This document shows, piece by piece, positions 36,061 to 43,891 of a DNA stretch of 64,000 bases. The stretch comes from Bacteroidota bacterium (GTDB lineage: Bacteria; Bacteroidota; Bacteroidia; Chitinophagales; Chitinophagaceae): contig JAGWRO010000018.1 in assembly GCA_028876495.1 (NCBI GenBank), positions 96,969 to 160,968 of the forward strand, read 5' to 3'. The notes beneath the pieces were generated by a model. The model was not told the origin of the DNA, did no database searches, and was given only the letters and a program-made list of their open reading frames with translations. Within the stretch, counting starts at the first letter, position 1. Every line of letters starts with the position of its first letter. The position numbers and the translations under genes were made by a program.

Positions 36061-37440
36061 TTAAATGATTTTTAAACTTTCAATTTTGGCTGCAAAGTAA
36101 GCACTTTTGGAGGGATTAATCAAACTTAATTTTTCATACATTTCAATTGCTTTTTCCCTCTTTCCCTGCTTTAGTAAAACCTCTGCCATGGCTTCAGTAA
36201 GAACATTTGCGCTTTTGTTGGAAACTTCTGAAGAGGTTTGAATTAACTTTTCAATTACTTCGTTTTGTTCAGGAAGCTGGCCAGGGTGTAATTTCTTCAT
36301 ACTTTTCAGCCATGCAGTAAAACTTTTTACCTGTTTTCCCAACTGGTCATCATTCAATGCCTCTTCGCTTAACTTAATGCCCTGGGAAGCAAAATAATCA
36401 ACGGTATGCAGCGGCTCAAAAGGAATGCTAAAGTCATCCTCTTCTTCTGTATTAGTTTCTGAATCAGAAGTTTCTTCGCCGGTAATTTTTTCTTCTGTAG
36501 CAGGAATTTTTATGTCAAATACAGATTCTTCTTTTTTAAATGCTGGTTCACTTTCGCTGTAAACTTCATTTGGTTGTTCACTCAATTGTGTTCCAGGCTC
36601 AACCGTTTCTTCTTTTGCTGTTTCTTCGTCTTGCTGCTCTGCAACTTCATTTTCCGAAATTAGATTCTCACTAATTTGTTCGTTTACCGGATGAGCTAAA
36701 CCTTCATCTTCGGTTTGAGATTTAAAAACCTCATCCCAATTTTCACTTTCACTTTCTACTACCGGTTCTGCAACAAGTTCTTCACCCGCGCTTTCAGTTA
36801 CTTCATTTTCTGAAATGAAATTCTTACTAATTTGCTCGTTTACTGGCTGAGCTAAACCTTCATTTTCTGTTTGAGATTCAACAACCTCATCCCAATTTTT
36901 ACTTTCAATTTCTACTTCCGGTTCTGCAACAAATTCTTCATCCGTGCTTTCAGTTCCTTCATTTTCAGAAATAAAATTCTTACTAATTTGCTCGTTTACT
37001 GGCAAGGTCAAATTTTCCTCTTCTGTTTTTGAATCTATAATTCCGGAAGTATTTTCATTGGATATTTCACCAGAGATTGTCTTATAATTTTCATTTATAA
37101 GTAAATCATTATCAACTAATTTTTCAACTTCATTTGAAATTTCCATTTCGCTATTTTCTTCTTCAGCAGCGGACAAGTTAACCTTGATATTATCATTAAT
37201 TTCAGGTTCTCTATCTAATTTTGACAACTGGAATTCCATCCAATAAGGGTTATGCAAATAAATGCCGGTTTGCTTTGCCACTTCTTCAAAACGAGGGTCA
37301 TTATTTTTTTTAAGATGATAAAGCCGTAAAAACCTTGCCACCGAACTTACCGGGAAATTCCGTACATTATTTTCAATTGCCTCTGCATCTATTGAAAGGT
37401 CAGAATAATATAGCTCAGCGTAATTGGTTTCTGTATTCAT
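36061..37440 (-). CDS. Acidic repeat and TPR-like protein of unknown function
   Basis: A 459-residue soluble protein in three parts. The N-terminal ~80 residues (LYYSDLSIDAEAIENNVRNF) form a helical domain. A long glutamate-rich central region has 52-residue tandem repeats with the core NEQISKNFISENE. The C-terminal part (KLHPGQLPEQNEVIEKLIQ ... AEVLLKQGKREKAIEMYEKL) contains one clear TPR helix pair that could bind peptides. It lies in the conserved order lptE-this gene-secG and is 1 bp from secG, suggesting an envelope-related role; no function is established. Confidence 0.75.
   Translation of the reverse strand: MNTETNYAELYYSDLSIDAEAIENNVRNFPVSSVARFLRLYHLKKNNDPRFEEVAKQTGIYLHNPYWMEFQLSKLDREPEINDNIKVNLSAAEEENSEMEISNEVEKLVDNDLLINENYKTISGEISNENTSGIIDSKTEEENLTLPVNEQISKNFISENEGTESTDEEFVAEPEVEIESKNWDEVVESQTENEGLAQPVNEQISKNFISENEVTESAGEELVAEPVVESESENWDEVFKSQTEDEGLAHPVNEQISENLISENEVAEQQDEETAKEETVEPGTQLSEQPNEVYSESEPAFKKEESVFDIKIPATEEKITGEETSDSETNTEEEDDFSIPFEPLHTVDYFASQGIKLSEEALNDDQLGKQVKSFTAWLKSMKKLHPGQLPEQNEVIEKLIQTSSEVSNKSANVLTEAMAEVLLKQGKREKAIEMYEKLSLINPSKSAYFAAKIESLKII
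36640..37010. repeat. 156-bp tandem repeat in the acidic protein
   Basis: Copies begin at 36656, 36812 and 36968, exactly 156 bp apart (52 codons); the last is partial. The sequence TTTGCTCGTTTACTGG occurs in two of the copies. High nucleotide identity suggests recent expansion. Confidence 0.8.
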
Positions 37441-37449
37441 TAATTCTAA

Positions 37450-37977
37450 TTACCAGTTTGAAAATATTTTATTGAAGATGGCATCAGTTACCGTTTTAAT
37501 AATTTTATCCATCAGGCTCGTTTCCGCAGTTTGCAAAGTTTCAGTAGCCGGAAAATCATAATTGCTTGTCAGATCTGTCTCAAAACTTTTTGCAGGATCG
37601 GGATCAACCGTATTTTTAAAGATAAGATGAAAAGTAACATTTAACCGGTTGCTTGAAGCTTGTTGATTTGAAACACCACTTGTTGTAACGCTGTAATCCG
37701 ATACGTAACCGCTTATGTCATAATTGGCATCATCATTTTCGGTTTCACGTAACCGGGTTTGGCCGATGATCTTTTGTCGCACCTTTTCAGTTAACTGAGG
37801 AGCGATGGTTGGATTAACATACCGCGCTTTATTCTCAAATAAATGTACCCGGAAAGTGGTGATATCCGCGGGTATGGGTGAAGTGTCTTTAAAAGAATAT
37901 TTGCAGGTTGCAAACGTGAAAATCGCCGATAAGAAACTGAGAATAGCGAAAAGTTGAATGCTTGATTTTGATTTCAT
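37450..37977 (-). CDS. lptE: LptE-family outer-membrane LPS-assembly lipoprotein
   Basis: A 175-residue protein with a signal sequence ending in a degenerate lipobox (FATC), so Cys26 may be acylated. The mature part, with FRVHLFENKARYVNPTIAP and YDISGYVSDYSV, matches the Bacteroidota LptE family. LptE plugs LptD and helps insert LPS in the outer membrane. It is flanked by the sigma-54 activator and the repeat protein on the same strand. The C-terminal helix KIIKTVTDAIFNKIFSNW is intact. Confidence 0.87.
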   Translation of the reverse strand: MKSKSSIQLFAILSFLSAIFTFATCKYSFKDTSPIPADITTFRVHLFENKARYVNPTIAPQLTEKVRQKIIGQTRLRETENDDANYDISGYVSDYSVTTSGVSNQQASSNRLNVTFHLIFKNTVDPDPAKSFETDLTSNYDFPATETLQTAETSLMDKIIKTVTDAIFNKIFSNW

Positions 37978-38007
37978 TTTTTAGGTTGCTGGCGTTTTAA
38001 ACTGCGT

Positions 38008-39231
38008 TTACTCGTTAATGTTATATTCTTTCAGTTTCCTGTACAAAGTCCTTTCACTGATGCCCAGGTCACTGGAAGCATCCCTTCTTTTTCCACGGTG
38101 CTTTTTAAGGGCTTTTATGATCAGGTCTTTTTCTGCATCCATGATGCTTAAAGATTCTTCTATTTCCTGGTGTTCGGCAATATTGTTGTTGTGAAGAACA
38201 ACCGGCTGGCCAGAAGAAATAGCCGGCGGGCGGGGTTCATTATGGTAATCGTTCAGTACCGGTTCATTCCTGAAACGATTTTCATTCATTGAAGAAGGAT
38301 TTTGCATCACATCAAAAAACATTCTTTTTAACTCGGTTACATCTTTTTTTACATCAAAAAATAATTTGTATAATATTTCCCTCTCGTTGGCAAATTCCTT
38401 TTGATTTGTCCCTTGCTGGTGGGTAGAAAGAACCGGAAGCCTGCTGTAATTATTGTCAGGTAAAAATTGCCTAAGTTCATCACCACTTATTGATTTGTCT
38501 TTTGAAAGAACAGACACCTGTTCAGCAATATTTTTAAGCTCGCGAATATTTCCCGGCCATGGATAATTGATTAATATTTCCCTGGCATCATCAGTCAATT
38601 GAACCGGAGGGGATTTATATTTTTCAGCAAAATCTACCGCAAATTTTCTAAACAGCAAAGGAATATCTTCTTTCCTGTCGCGCAACGCCGGAACCCTTAT
38701 TGGAACTGTGTTTAACCGGTAATATAAATCCTCCCTAAACCTCCCTGTATGTGTATATTCCAAAAGATCTTTATTGGTTGCCGCGATAACTCTTACGTCC
38801 GTTTTCTGCACTTTTGATGAACCAACCCGAATGTATTCGCCGGCTTCCAATACACGCAACAATCGCGCCTGCGTACCCAAAGGAAGTTCACCAATTTCAT
38901 CCAGGAATATGGTTCCGCTGTTGACGGTCTCAAAATAACCTTTGCGTGAATCTACAGCACCGGTGAACGAACCTTTTTCGTGCCCAAAAAGTTCTGAATC
39001 AATCGTCCCTTCAGGAATAGCTCCGCAGTTTACTGCGATAAAAGGATTGTGTTTTCGTGCAGAAAGCGAATGAATAATATGTGAAAAAACTTCTTTTCCT
39101 ACACCACTTTCGCCGTTAATTAAAACGCTCAAATCCGTATTAGCCACCTGGATGGCTACATCCAAAGCATGTACCAACCCCGGCGAGTTTCCTATAATTC
39201 CAAACCTATTTTTTATTGCTTGCTGATCCAT
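38008..39231 (-). CDS. Sigma-54-interacting transcriptional activator without receiver domain
   Basis: A 407-residue enhancer-binding protein. The AAA+ domain (about residues 10-240) carries Walker A GESGVGKE, the sigma-54 contact loop GSFTGA (Ser for the usual Ala) and Walker B TIFLDEIGELP. A linker of about 100 residues precedes a C-terminal Fis-type HTH (KRRDASSDLGISERTLYRKL). There is no N-terminal sensor or receiver domain, so control must come from another protein or from expression. It is upstream of lptE in a shared orientation. The target promoters are not known. Confidence 0.9.
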   Translation of the reverse strand: MDQQAIKNRFGIIGNSPGLVHALDVAIQVANTDLSVLINGESGVGKEVFSHIIHSLSARKHNPFIAVNCGAIPEGTIDSELFGHEKGSFTGAVDSRKGYFETVNSGTIFLDEIGELPLGTQARLLRVLEAGEYIRVGSSKVQKTDVRVIAATNKDLLEYTHTGRFREDLYYRLNTVPIRVPALRDRKEDIPLLFRKFAVDFAEKYKSPPVQLTDDAREILINYPWPGNIRELKNIAEQVSVLSKDKSISGDELRQFLPDNNYSRLPVLSTHQQGTNQKEFANEREILYKLFFDVKKDVTELKRMFFDVMQNPSSMNENRFRNEPVLNDYHNEPRPPAISSGQPVVLHNNNIAEHQEIEESLSIMDAEKDLIIKALKKHRGKRRDASSDLGISERTLYRKLKEYNINE

Positions 39232-39235
39232 TCGA

Positions 39236-39568
39236 TTAATCTAAATATTTTTTTATTTCTGTTTTTAAAACCGGTAAATAAACTTTTACGATTGCCCAAA
39301 TCGCACTGCTATCTACTATGTCGTAATCATGTACTATAATGTGTCTTAATGCAATTATTTTCTTTTGATGTGAAACTCTAATATCAGAATTCAATTTTGT
39401 CGCTTTTGATAATGCCTCTCCAATTATTGCTAACCTTCTTTCGTCACCGTCAGTAATTAAAAAATTTGATTCATACTCTTTTAGAGTTTTCACGCCAATC
39501 AAATGCTTATCAATTATTTCGATAGAACTAATTATGTCAGATAGAAAAGCTTTTGCATCTTTAGCCAT
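39236..39568 (-). CDS. HepT-like HEPN toxin (RNase)
   Basis: A 110-residue helical protein of the HEPN/DUF86 family, the toxin half of the HEPN-MNT pair. The RNase motif RX4-6H is seen as RHIIVHDYD near residue 78, including the Tyr after His that is the target of AMPylation in characterised pairs. The gene overlaps its upstream partner by 8 nt. In known systems the nucleotidyltransferase neutralises HepT by adding AMP to that Tyr. The gene ends 4 bp before the sigma-54 activator starts. The DNA here is noticeably AT-rich. Confidence 0.85.
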   Translation of the reverse strand: MAKDAKAFLSDIISSIEIIDKHLIGVKTLKEYESNFLITDGDERRLAIIGEALSKATKLNSDIRVSHQKKIIALRHIIVHDYDIVDSSAIWAIVKVYLPVLKTEIKKYLD

Positions 39569-39872
39569 AAATCCTTATTTTGTCAGAATTGATCTGCTTT
39601 AATAAATACGGATTTTTTAATTTCTCATTTGGCATTAAATCAACATTTCTTTTTAGAATTTTCTTTAACGAAAAAAGGAAATCAAAATAGTTATCTGCAT
39701 AATCCAATTCTTTAATTTTTTTCTTGTCGTATTCGTATAAGAAATCCACATCACTCTTCTTATTAAAATATTTTGCATCAGTTGCACTTCCGAAAAGGTA
39801 AAGCGACTTCAATTTATGTTTCTTACATAAATCAACGATCTCAGGAATTTTATTTTCAACAATCGCTACCAT
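39561..39872 (-). CDS. MntA-like minimal nucleotidyltransferase antitoxin
   Basis: The ATG at 39872 (MVAIVENKIPEIVDLCKKHK) gives 103 residues; the longer track start at 39914 would run into miaB. The minimal nucleotidyltransferase signature is present: LYLFGSATDAKYF followed by KSDVDFLYEY (GS...DxD), with a later Asp in RNVDLMP. It precedes and overlaps the HepT gene. MntA-type proteins AMPylate HepT. It begins 5 bp after the miaB stop codon, so miaB readthrough would transcribe it. Confidence 0.85.
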   Translation of the reverse strand: MVAIVENKIPEIVDLCKKHKLKSLYLFGSATDAKYFNKKSDVDFLYEYDKKKIKELDYADNYFDFLFSLKKILKRNVDLMPNEKLKNPYLLKQINSDKIRIYG

Positions 39873-39877
39873 ATTTT

Positions 39878-41293
39878 TTATTTTACTCTTCCTATCAAAG
39901 TCCCGGCGGTACATTCTTCAATCAATACGTCCACATAATCGCCCTTGTTTAGATCTCCGGTTTTAGGAAATACCACCACTTTATTGTGATCGGTTCTGCC
40001 TGCCCAATGCTCATCGCTTTTCCGGGAATTGCCTTCTATTAATACTTTGAATGTTTTATCTAAATCCCTTTCCATGCTTTTTAAAGAATGAATACGATGC
40101 AATGCAACAATTTCCTGTAATCTTCTTTTCTTTACTTCAAGCGGCACATCATCTTTAAACCTTCTCTCCGCCAGCGTTCCCGGCCTTTCGGAATAAAAAT
40201 ACATATAAGCGAGATCGTATTCGCAATATTCAAAAAGGCTTAATGTTTCTTTATGATCTTCTTCTGTCTCGCCACAAAAACCACTAATAGAATCGGTAGA
40301 TAACCCACAACCAGGGAGAATTTCCCTTATCCGATTCACTTTTGAAATGTACCATTCTCTTGTATAAGTTCGGTTCATCATTTGCAAAATCTTTGAACTT
40401 CCGCTTTGAACGGGAAGATGAATGTATTTACAAATGTTGTCGTATTTCTTCATCGTGAATAACACTTCATCCGTAATATCTTTTGGATGAGAAGTTGAGA
40501 ATCTTACCCTCAGCAATGGAGATATCTGCGCTACTTTTTCAAGAAGATTGGCAAAAGAAATTATCAAATTATCTGAGTTTTTTACCCATTGATAACTGTC
40601 AACATTTTGTCCCAATAAAGTTACTTCACGAAATCCCTGTTCAAAAAGATCGGTACATTCTCTTACCACAGATTCAGCGTCTCTGCTGCGTTCACGTCCG
40701 CGTGTAAAAGGCACCACGCAAAAAGAACACATATTATTACAACCGCGCATAATACTTACAAAAGCCGTAACGCCATTACTATTTAATCTTATAGGAGAGA
40801 TATCGCCATACGTTTCTTCGCGGCTTAGTAAAACATTTACGCCTTTTTGCCCGCTTTCTGCTTCTTCAATTAAGGATGGCAAAGAGCGGTAGGCGTCAGG
40901 CCCAACTACAATATCTACTAATTTTTCTTCTTCCAAAAATTTTGACTTCAACCTTTCTGCCATGCAACCCAACACTCCAACAAGCAATCCCGGATTGTGT
41001 TTTTTCATTTGCCTGAATTCTGTTAGTCTTTTTCTGACAGTCGTTTCTGCTTTTTCACGGATAGAACAGGTATTAATGAAGATCATATCTGCCTCTTCAA
41101 ACTGTGTGGTGATTTCAAAATTTTCTTTCTGCAAAATAGAAGCGATCACCTCACTGTCAGCAAAATTCATCGCACAGCCATAACTTTCTATATAAAATTT
41201 TTTAGTAAACGGATTTGTGACAGCTTTTTTTGGCGCAAATGCTTCTCCCTGCCTGCTTTCATCGTGTTTTGTATCAAGAGCTATTCCCGGCAT
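39878..41293 (-). CDS. miaB: tRNA-2-methylthio-N6-dimethylallyladenosine synthase
   Basis: A 471-residue radical-SAM methylthiotransferase that adds the methylthio group to i6A37 in tRNA. The N-terminal UPF0004 domain has cysteines in YGCAMNFAD, NTCSIREKAE and GCMAERL for the auxiliary cluster. The radical-SAM motif is MRGCNNMCSFCVVPF (CxxxCxxC), and a C-terminal TRAM domain ends the protein (VLIEGNSRKS...). It heads the minus-strand series toward the HEPN-MNT pair and the sigma-54 activator. MiaE, which acts next in the pathway, is at 12324-12935. Confidence 0.96.
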   Translation of the reverse strand: MPGIALDTKHDESRQGEAFAPKKAVTNPFTKKFYIESYGCAMNFADSEVIASILQKENFEITTQFEEADMIFINTCSIREKAETTVRKRLTEFRQMKKHNPGLLVGVLGCMAERLKSKFLEEEKLVDIVVGPDAYRSLPSLIEEAESGQKGVNVLLSREETYGDISPIRLNSNGVTAFVSIMRGCNNMCSFCVVPFTRGRERSRDAESVVRECTDLFEQGFREVTLLGQNVDSYQWVKNSDNLIISFANLLEKVAQISPLLRVRFSTSHPKDITDEVLFTMKKYDNICKYIHLPVQSGSSKILQMMNRTYTREWYISKVNRIREILPGCGLSTDSISGFCGETEEDHKETLSLFEYCEYDLAYMYFYSERPGTLAERRFKDDVPLEVKKRRLQEIVALHRIHSLKSMERDLDKTFKVLIEGNSRKSDEHWAGRTDHNKVVVFPKTGDLNKGDYVDVLIEECTAGTLIGRVK

Positions 41294-41317
41294 TTTTAAT
41301 TTTATTTCTTAAGGCGG

Positions 41318-41325
41318 CAAAGATA
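41318..41325 (-). promoter_or_regulatory. -7 box (TATCTTTG) before miaB
   Basis: On the minus strand TATCTTTG matches TAnnTTTG and lies 24 bp before the miaB ATG. No well-spaced TTTG -33 element is visible. Confidence 0.45.
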
Positions 41326-41377
41326 ACAAATTAAAAAATTGCGACACTATGGCAGAAAGTTAATAATATTGTTTTAA

Positions 41378-41385
41378 TACTTTTG
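41378..41385 (+). promoter_or_regulatory. -7 box (TACTTTTG) before the M1 peptidase gene
   Basis: TACTTTTG matches TAnnTTTG, 22 bp before the ATG at 41408. The -33 element is not obvious. Confidence 0.45.
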
Positions 41386-41407
41386 GCGCTTCTCTAATTT
41401 TTTCATT

Positions 41408-43294
41408 ATGAAACCATTCTTTTCATGTTTTGTTGCGTACTTATTATTTTTTGGTGAATCCAGCTATTCCCAGCAACTTTTCATTAATACCAACATTCAG
41501 CGTGCCTACGAAAAAGGAACAAGATCGCCAGCCGGAAAACCAGGTAAAAATTATTGGGAAAATCACGCCAATTACAATATCCAGGTAAACTTCAATCCTT
41601 CAACACAATTGCTGCGTGGGCATGAAACGATCACGTATGAAAATAACAGTCCGGATACTTTAAGAAAAATTATTTTTCGTTTGTATCCTGATCTTTATAA
41701 AAAGGGAGTTTACCGGCAAAGTCACATTGCAGAAAAAGACCTGAACGATGGTGTGCAAATTGAATCTTTCAAAATCGGGAATGAAAAGATTAGCAATTTT
41801 AATGATCGGCCAAATGCTTATCGACAAAACATTTTGCTAATCATAAAACCTGACCAGGTTATTTTGCCTCATTCCAAAGTCAATTGTGAAATCACCTGGA
41901 ATTATAAAGTAAATACAGGTTCGCCTGTGCGCACAGGAATGGTGGATAGCACTTCTTATTTTATTGCTTATTTTTTCCCGAGGATTGCAGTATATGATGA
42001 TATTGATGGCTGGGATACCTGGAGCTATAATGGCACTCAGGAGTTTTATAACGATTTCGGAAACTTTAATGTTGAGATCAACCTGCCAAAAAAATATGTA
42101 GTTTGGGCTACCGGCGACAGGGAAAATTCGCCAGACAATTTCACTGGAAATGTTTTGAATAAAATTAAAAAAGCTTCTATATCAACTGATATCATTCACG
42201 TGATTGATGCTGCTGATTATCAAAAAAAAGATGTCCTAAAGAATGATGCTACCGGCAGTTGGAAATTTTCTGCAAAAAAAGTTACAGACTTTGCGTTTGC
42301 TTTAAGCGATCATTATTTATGGTACGCCAGTTCCGTATTGGTAGATTCTTCTACAGGCCGGAGAACGATGGCTGAAGCAGCTTTCAATCCGATTCACGAA
42401 GATTATTTTGATGTCGCCAACCAGGCGCATCAAACCGTTTTTTACACCAGCCATTTTTATCCTGATTATCCTTTTCCCTTCAATCATGAAACGGTTTTTG
42501 ATGGCACCGACCAGATGGAATATCCAATGATGGTAAATGATAATCCAACAAAAACGCATAAAGATGCGGTGCAATTGACAACGCATGAAATATTCCATTC
42601 TTATTTCCCCTTTTTTATGGGTACCAACGAAACGCAATATGCGTGGATGGATGAAGGCTGGGCAACGATTGGCGAATCTGTAATTTCTCCAAAAATGGGT
42701 GAACCGGAGGACGAAGGCATTTTCAGCAAAACCCGTTTTGAAAAAATTTCAGGCACAGACCAGGATGTTCCGCTGATCACCAATACCAAAGATTATGGCG
42801 GAGCCGCTTACCTTGCTAATTCGTATGGAAAAGGAGGTGTTTGCTATTATGTTTTGCAGGATCTTTTGGGAGACAAATTGTATTTTAAAGCCCTTCATCA
42901 ATACATGAATGACTGGCACGGAAAACATCCAACGCCTTATGATTTCTTTTACAGCATTAATAATGGCAGCGGCAAAGATTTGAACTGGTTTTGGAACAAA
43001 TGGTTTTTTGGCTGGCAATATCCTGATCTCGCCATAAAAAAAGTGGAAAATAAAGGAAATGAGGTGCGGATAACGATTGCCAATAAAGGTGGTTTGCCCG
43101 TACCGGTTTATTTAACTTTATTTACAAAAGACGGAAATAAATCTATCAAAAAATATGCGGCTGAAGTTTGGAAAGACAACAAGGAAAAGACTTTCACCGT
43201 TTCCATGCCTTATTCATCTATCACTGAAATTAAATTGGGCAACGAATTTATCCCTGACAAATACGAGCAAAACAATACGTGGAAGGCAAAATAA
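41408..43294 (+). CDS. M1-family metallopeptidase, exported
   Basis: A 628-residue aminopeptidase-type protein with a signal peptide (FFSCFVAYLLFFGESSYSQQ). The zinc site is complete: HEIFH at residues 393-397 and Glu416 in WMDEGWA, giving HEXXH-X18-E. A GAMEN-like motif is visible as DQMEYPMM about 30 residues upstream. The N-terminal beta domain (YNIQVNFNPSTQLLRGHETI) matches the M1 fold. Likely a periplasmic or surface peptidase that trims N-terminal residues. Complete, with its own promoter. Confidence 0.92.
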   Translation: MKPFFSCFVAYLLFFGESSYSQQLFINTNIQRAYEKGTRSPAGKPGKNYWENHANYNIQVNFNPSTQLLRGHETITYENNSPDTLRKIIFRLYPDLYKKGVYRQSHIAEKDLNDGVQIESFKIGNEKISNFNDRPNAYRQNILLIIKPDQVILPHSKVNCEITWNYKVNTGSPVRTGMVDSTSYFIAYFFPRIAVYDDIDGWDTWSYNGTQEFYNDFGNFNVEINLPKKYVVWATGDRENSPDNFTGNVLNKIKKASISTDIIHVIDAADYQKKDVLKNDATGSWKFSAKKVTDFAFALSDHYLWYASSVLVDSSTGRRTMAEAAFNPIHEDYFDVANQAHQTVFYTSHFYPDYPFPFNHETVFDGTDQMEYPMMVNDNPTKTHKDAVQLTTHEIFHSYFPFFMGTNETQYAWMDEGWATIGESVISPKMGEPEDEGIFSKTRFEKISGTDQDVPLITNTKDYGGAAYLANSYGKGGVCYYVLQDLLGDKLYFKALHQYMNDWHGKHPTPYDFFYSINNGSGKDLNWFWNKWFFGWQYPDLAIKKVENKGNEVRITIANKGGLPVPVYLTLFTKDGNKSIKKYAAEVWKDNKEKTFTVSMPYSSITEIKLGNEFIPDKYEQNNTWKAK

Positions 43295-43303
43295 AAATTA
43301 CGG

Positions 43304-43322
43304 TTATTTATTTGTTTACTGG
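43304..43322 (+). repeat. 3'-end-associated GTTTACTG motif, copy 6
   Basis: TTATTTATTTGTTTACTGG lies 10 nt after the M1 peptidase stop codon. Confidence 0.5.
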
Positions 43323-43373
43323 TTCTCTTCATTATGCCGTCAAAAAATTTTAAATTGTGTAAAATATTTGGGT

Positions 43374-43610
43374 ATGTCAACTCTTGAATTGAAAAAAAAT
43401 CTTATTGAAAAAATAAGCAAAATTGAAAATGAAGATTTGCTTAATGAAGTAAATCGTTTGATTGAAATAGAAACTTCAGATATTGAAGTTTATAAATTTA
43501 GTGACGAACAAAAAGCCGCAATTGCAGAAGCTCAAATCCAAATTAAAAATGGTGAATTTCTAACTGATGAAGAAGCTACTAAAGAAATTAATGAATGGCT
43601 AAAAAAGTAG
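43374..43610 (+). CDS. Probable antitoxin of a ParE/RelE-type pair
   Basis: The ATG at 43374 (MSTLELKKNLIEKISKIENED) gives 78 residues. The ORF-track start at 43155 overlaps the M1 peptidase gene and is wrong. The protein is helical and ends in DEEATKEINEWLKK, typical of small Bacteroidota antitoxins that precede RelE/ParE genes. It overlaps the toxin gene by 16 nt. The identification rests on gene order, size and the overlap; no DNA-binding motif is clear. Confidence 0.75.
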   Translation: MSTLELKKNLIEKISKIENEDLLNEVNRLIEIETSDIEVYKFSDEQKAAIAEAQIQIKNGEFLTDEEATKEINEWLKK

Positions 43611-43888
43611 TTTGGTCTTTAAGGGCAAGACATGATCGCAAAGACATTTTTAACTATTGGAACAAAAGAAATAAATCTAATCATTACAGCATTCGCTTGA
43701 ATCAATTGTTCAGCCAAGCAGTTTCAATTATTTCTAATTCTCCTAAAATTGGGAAGATGACAGAGGAGAATAATATCAGAATTAAAATAGTTCGGGATTA
43801 TTTAATAATTTATGAAGAATTTGAAAATGAAATTCATATTCTGACGATCTTCAGCAGTCACCAAAATCCTGCAAATTTGAAATTTTAA
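43595..43888 (+). CDS. RelE/ParE-family toxin
   Basis: A 97-residue basic protein. The ParE/RelE fold is indicated by VVWSLRARHDRKDIFNYW at the N-terminus, the middle helix LNQLFSQAVSIISNSPKIGK, and the closing strands IRIKIVRDYLIIYEEF and IHILTIFSSHQNPANL. The ParE subgroup poisons gyrase while RelE cleaves mRNA; the ending with HQNP fits the ParE-like group. It is coupled to the antitoxin by overlap. It stops 3 bp before a DppB-type permease gene. Confidence 0.85.
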   Translation: MAKKVVWSLRARHDRKDIFNYWNKRNKSNHYSIRLNQLFSQAVSIISNSPKIGKMTEENNIRIKIVRDYLIIYEEFENEIHILTIFSSHQNPANLKF

Positions 43889-43891
43889 TTC

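Noticed and set aside
36640-37010. CRISPR-like repeats in the acidic protein gene and the DUF4097 gene
   Set aside because: The repeats are long, contiguous and in frame, and code for protein repeats; no spacers.
43155-43373. Upstream extension of the antitoxin ORF
   Set aside because: Lies inside the M1 peptidase gene in another frame; the ATG at 43374 is intergenic and gives a typical antitoxin size.
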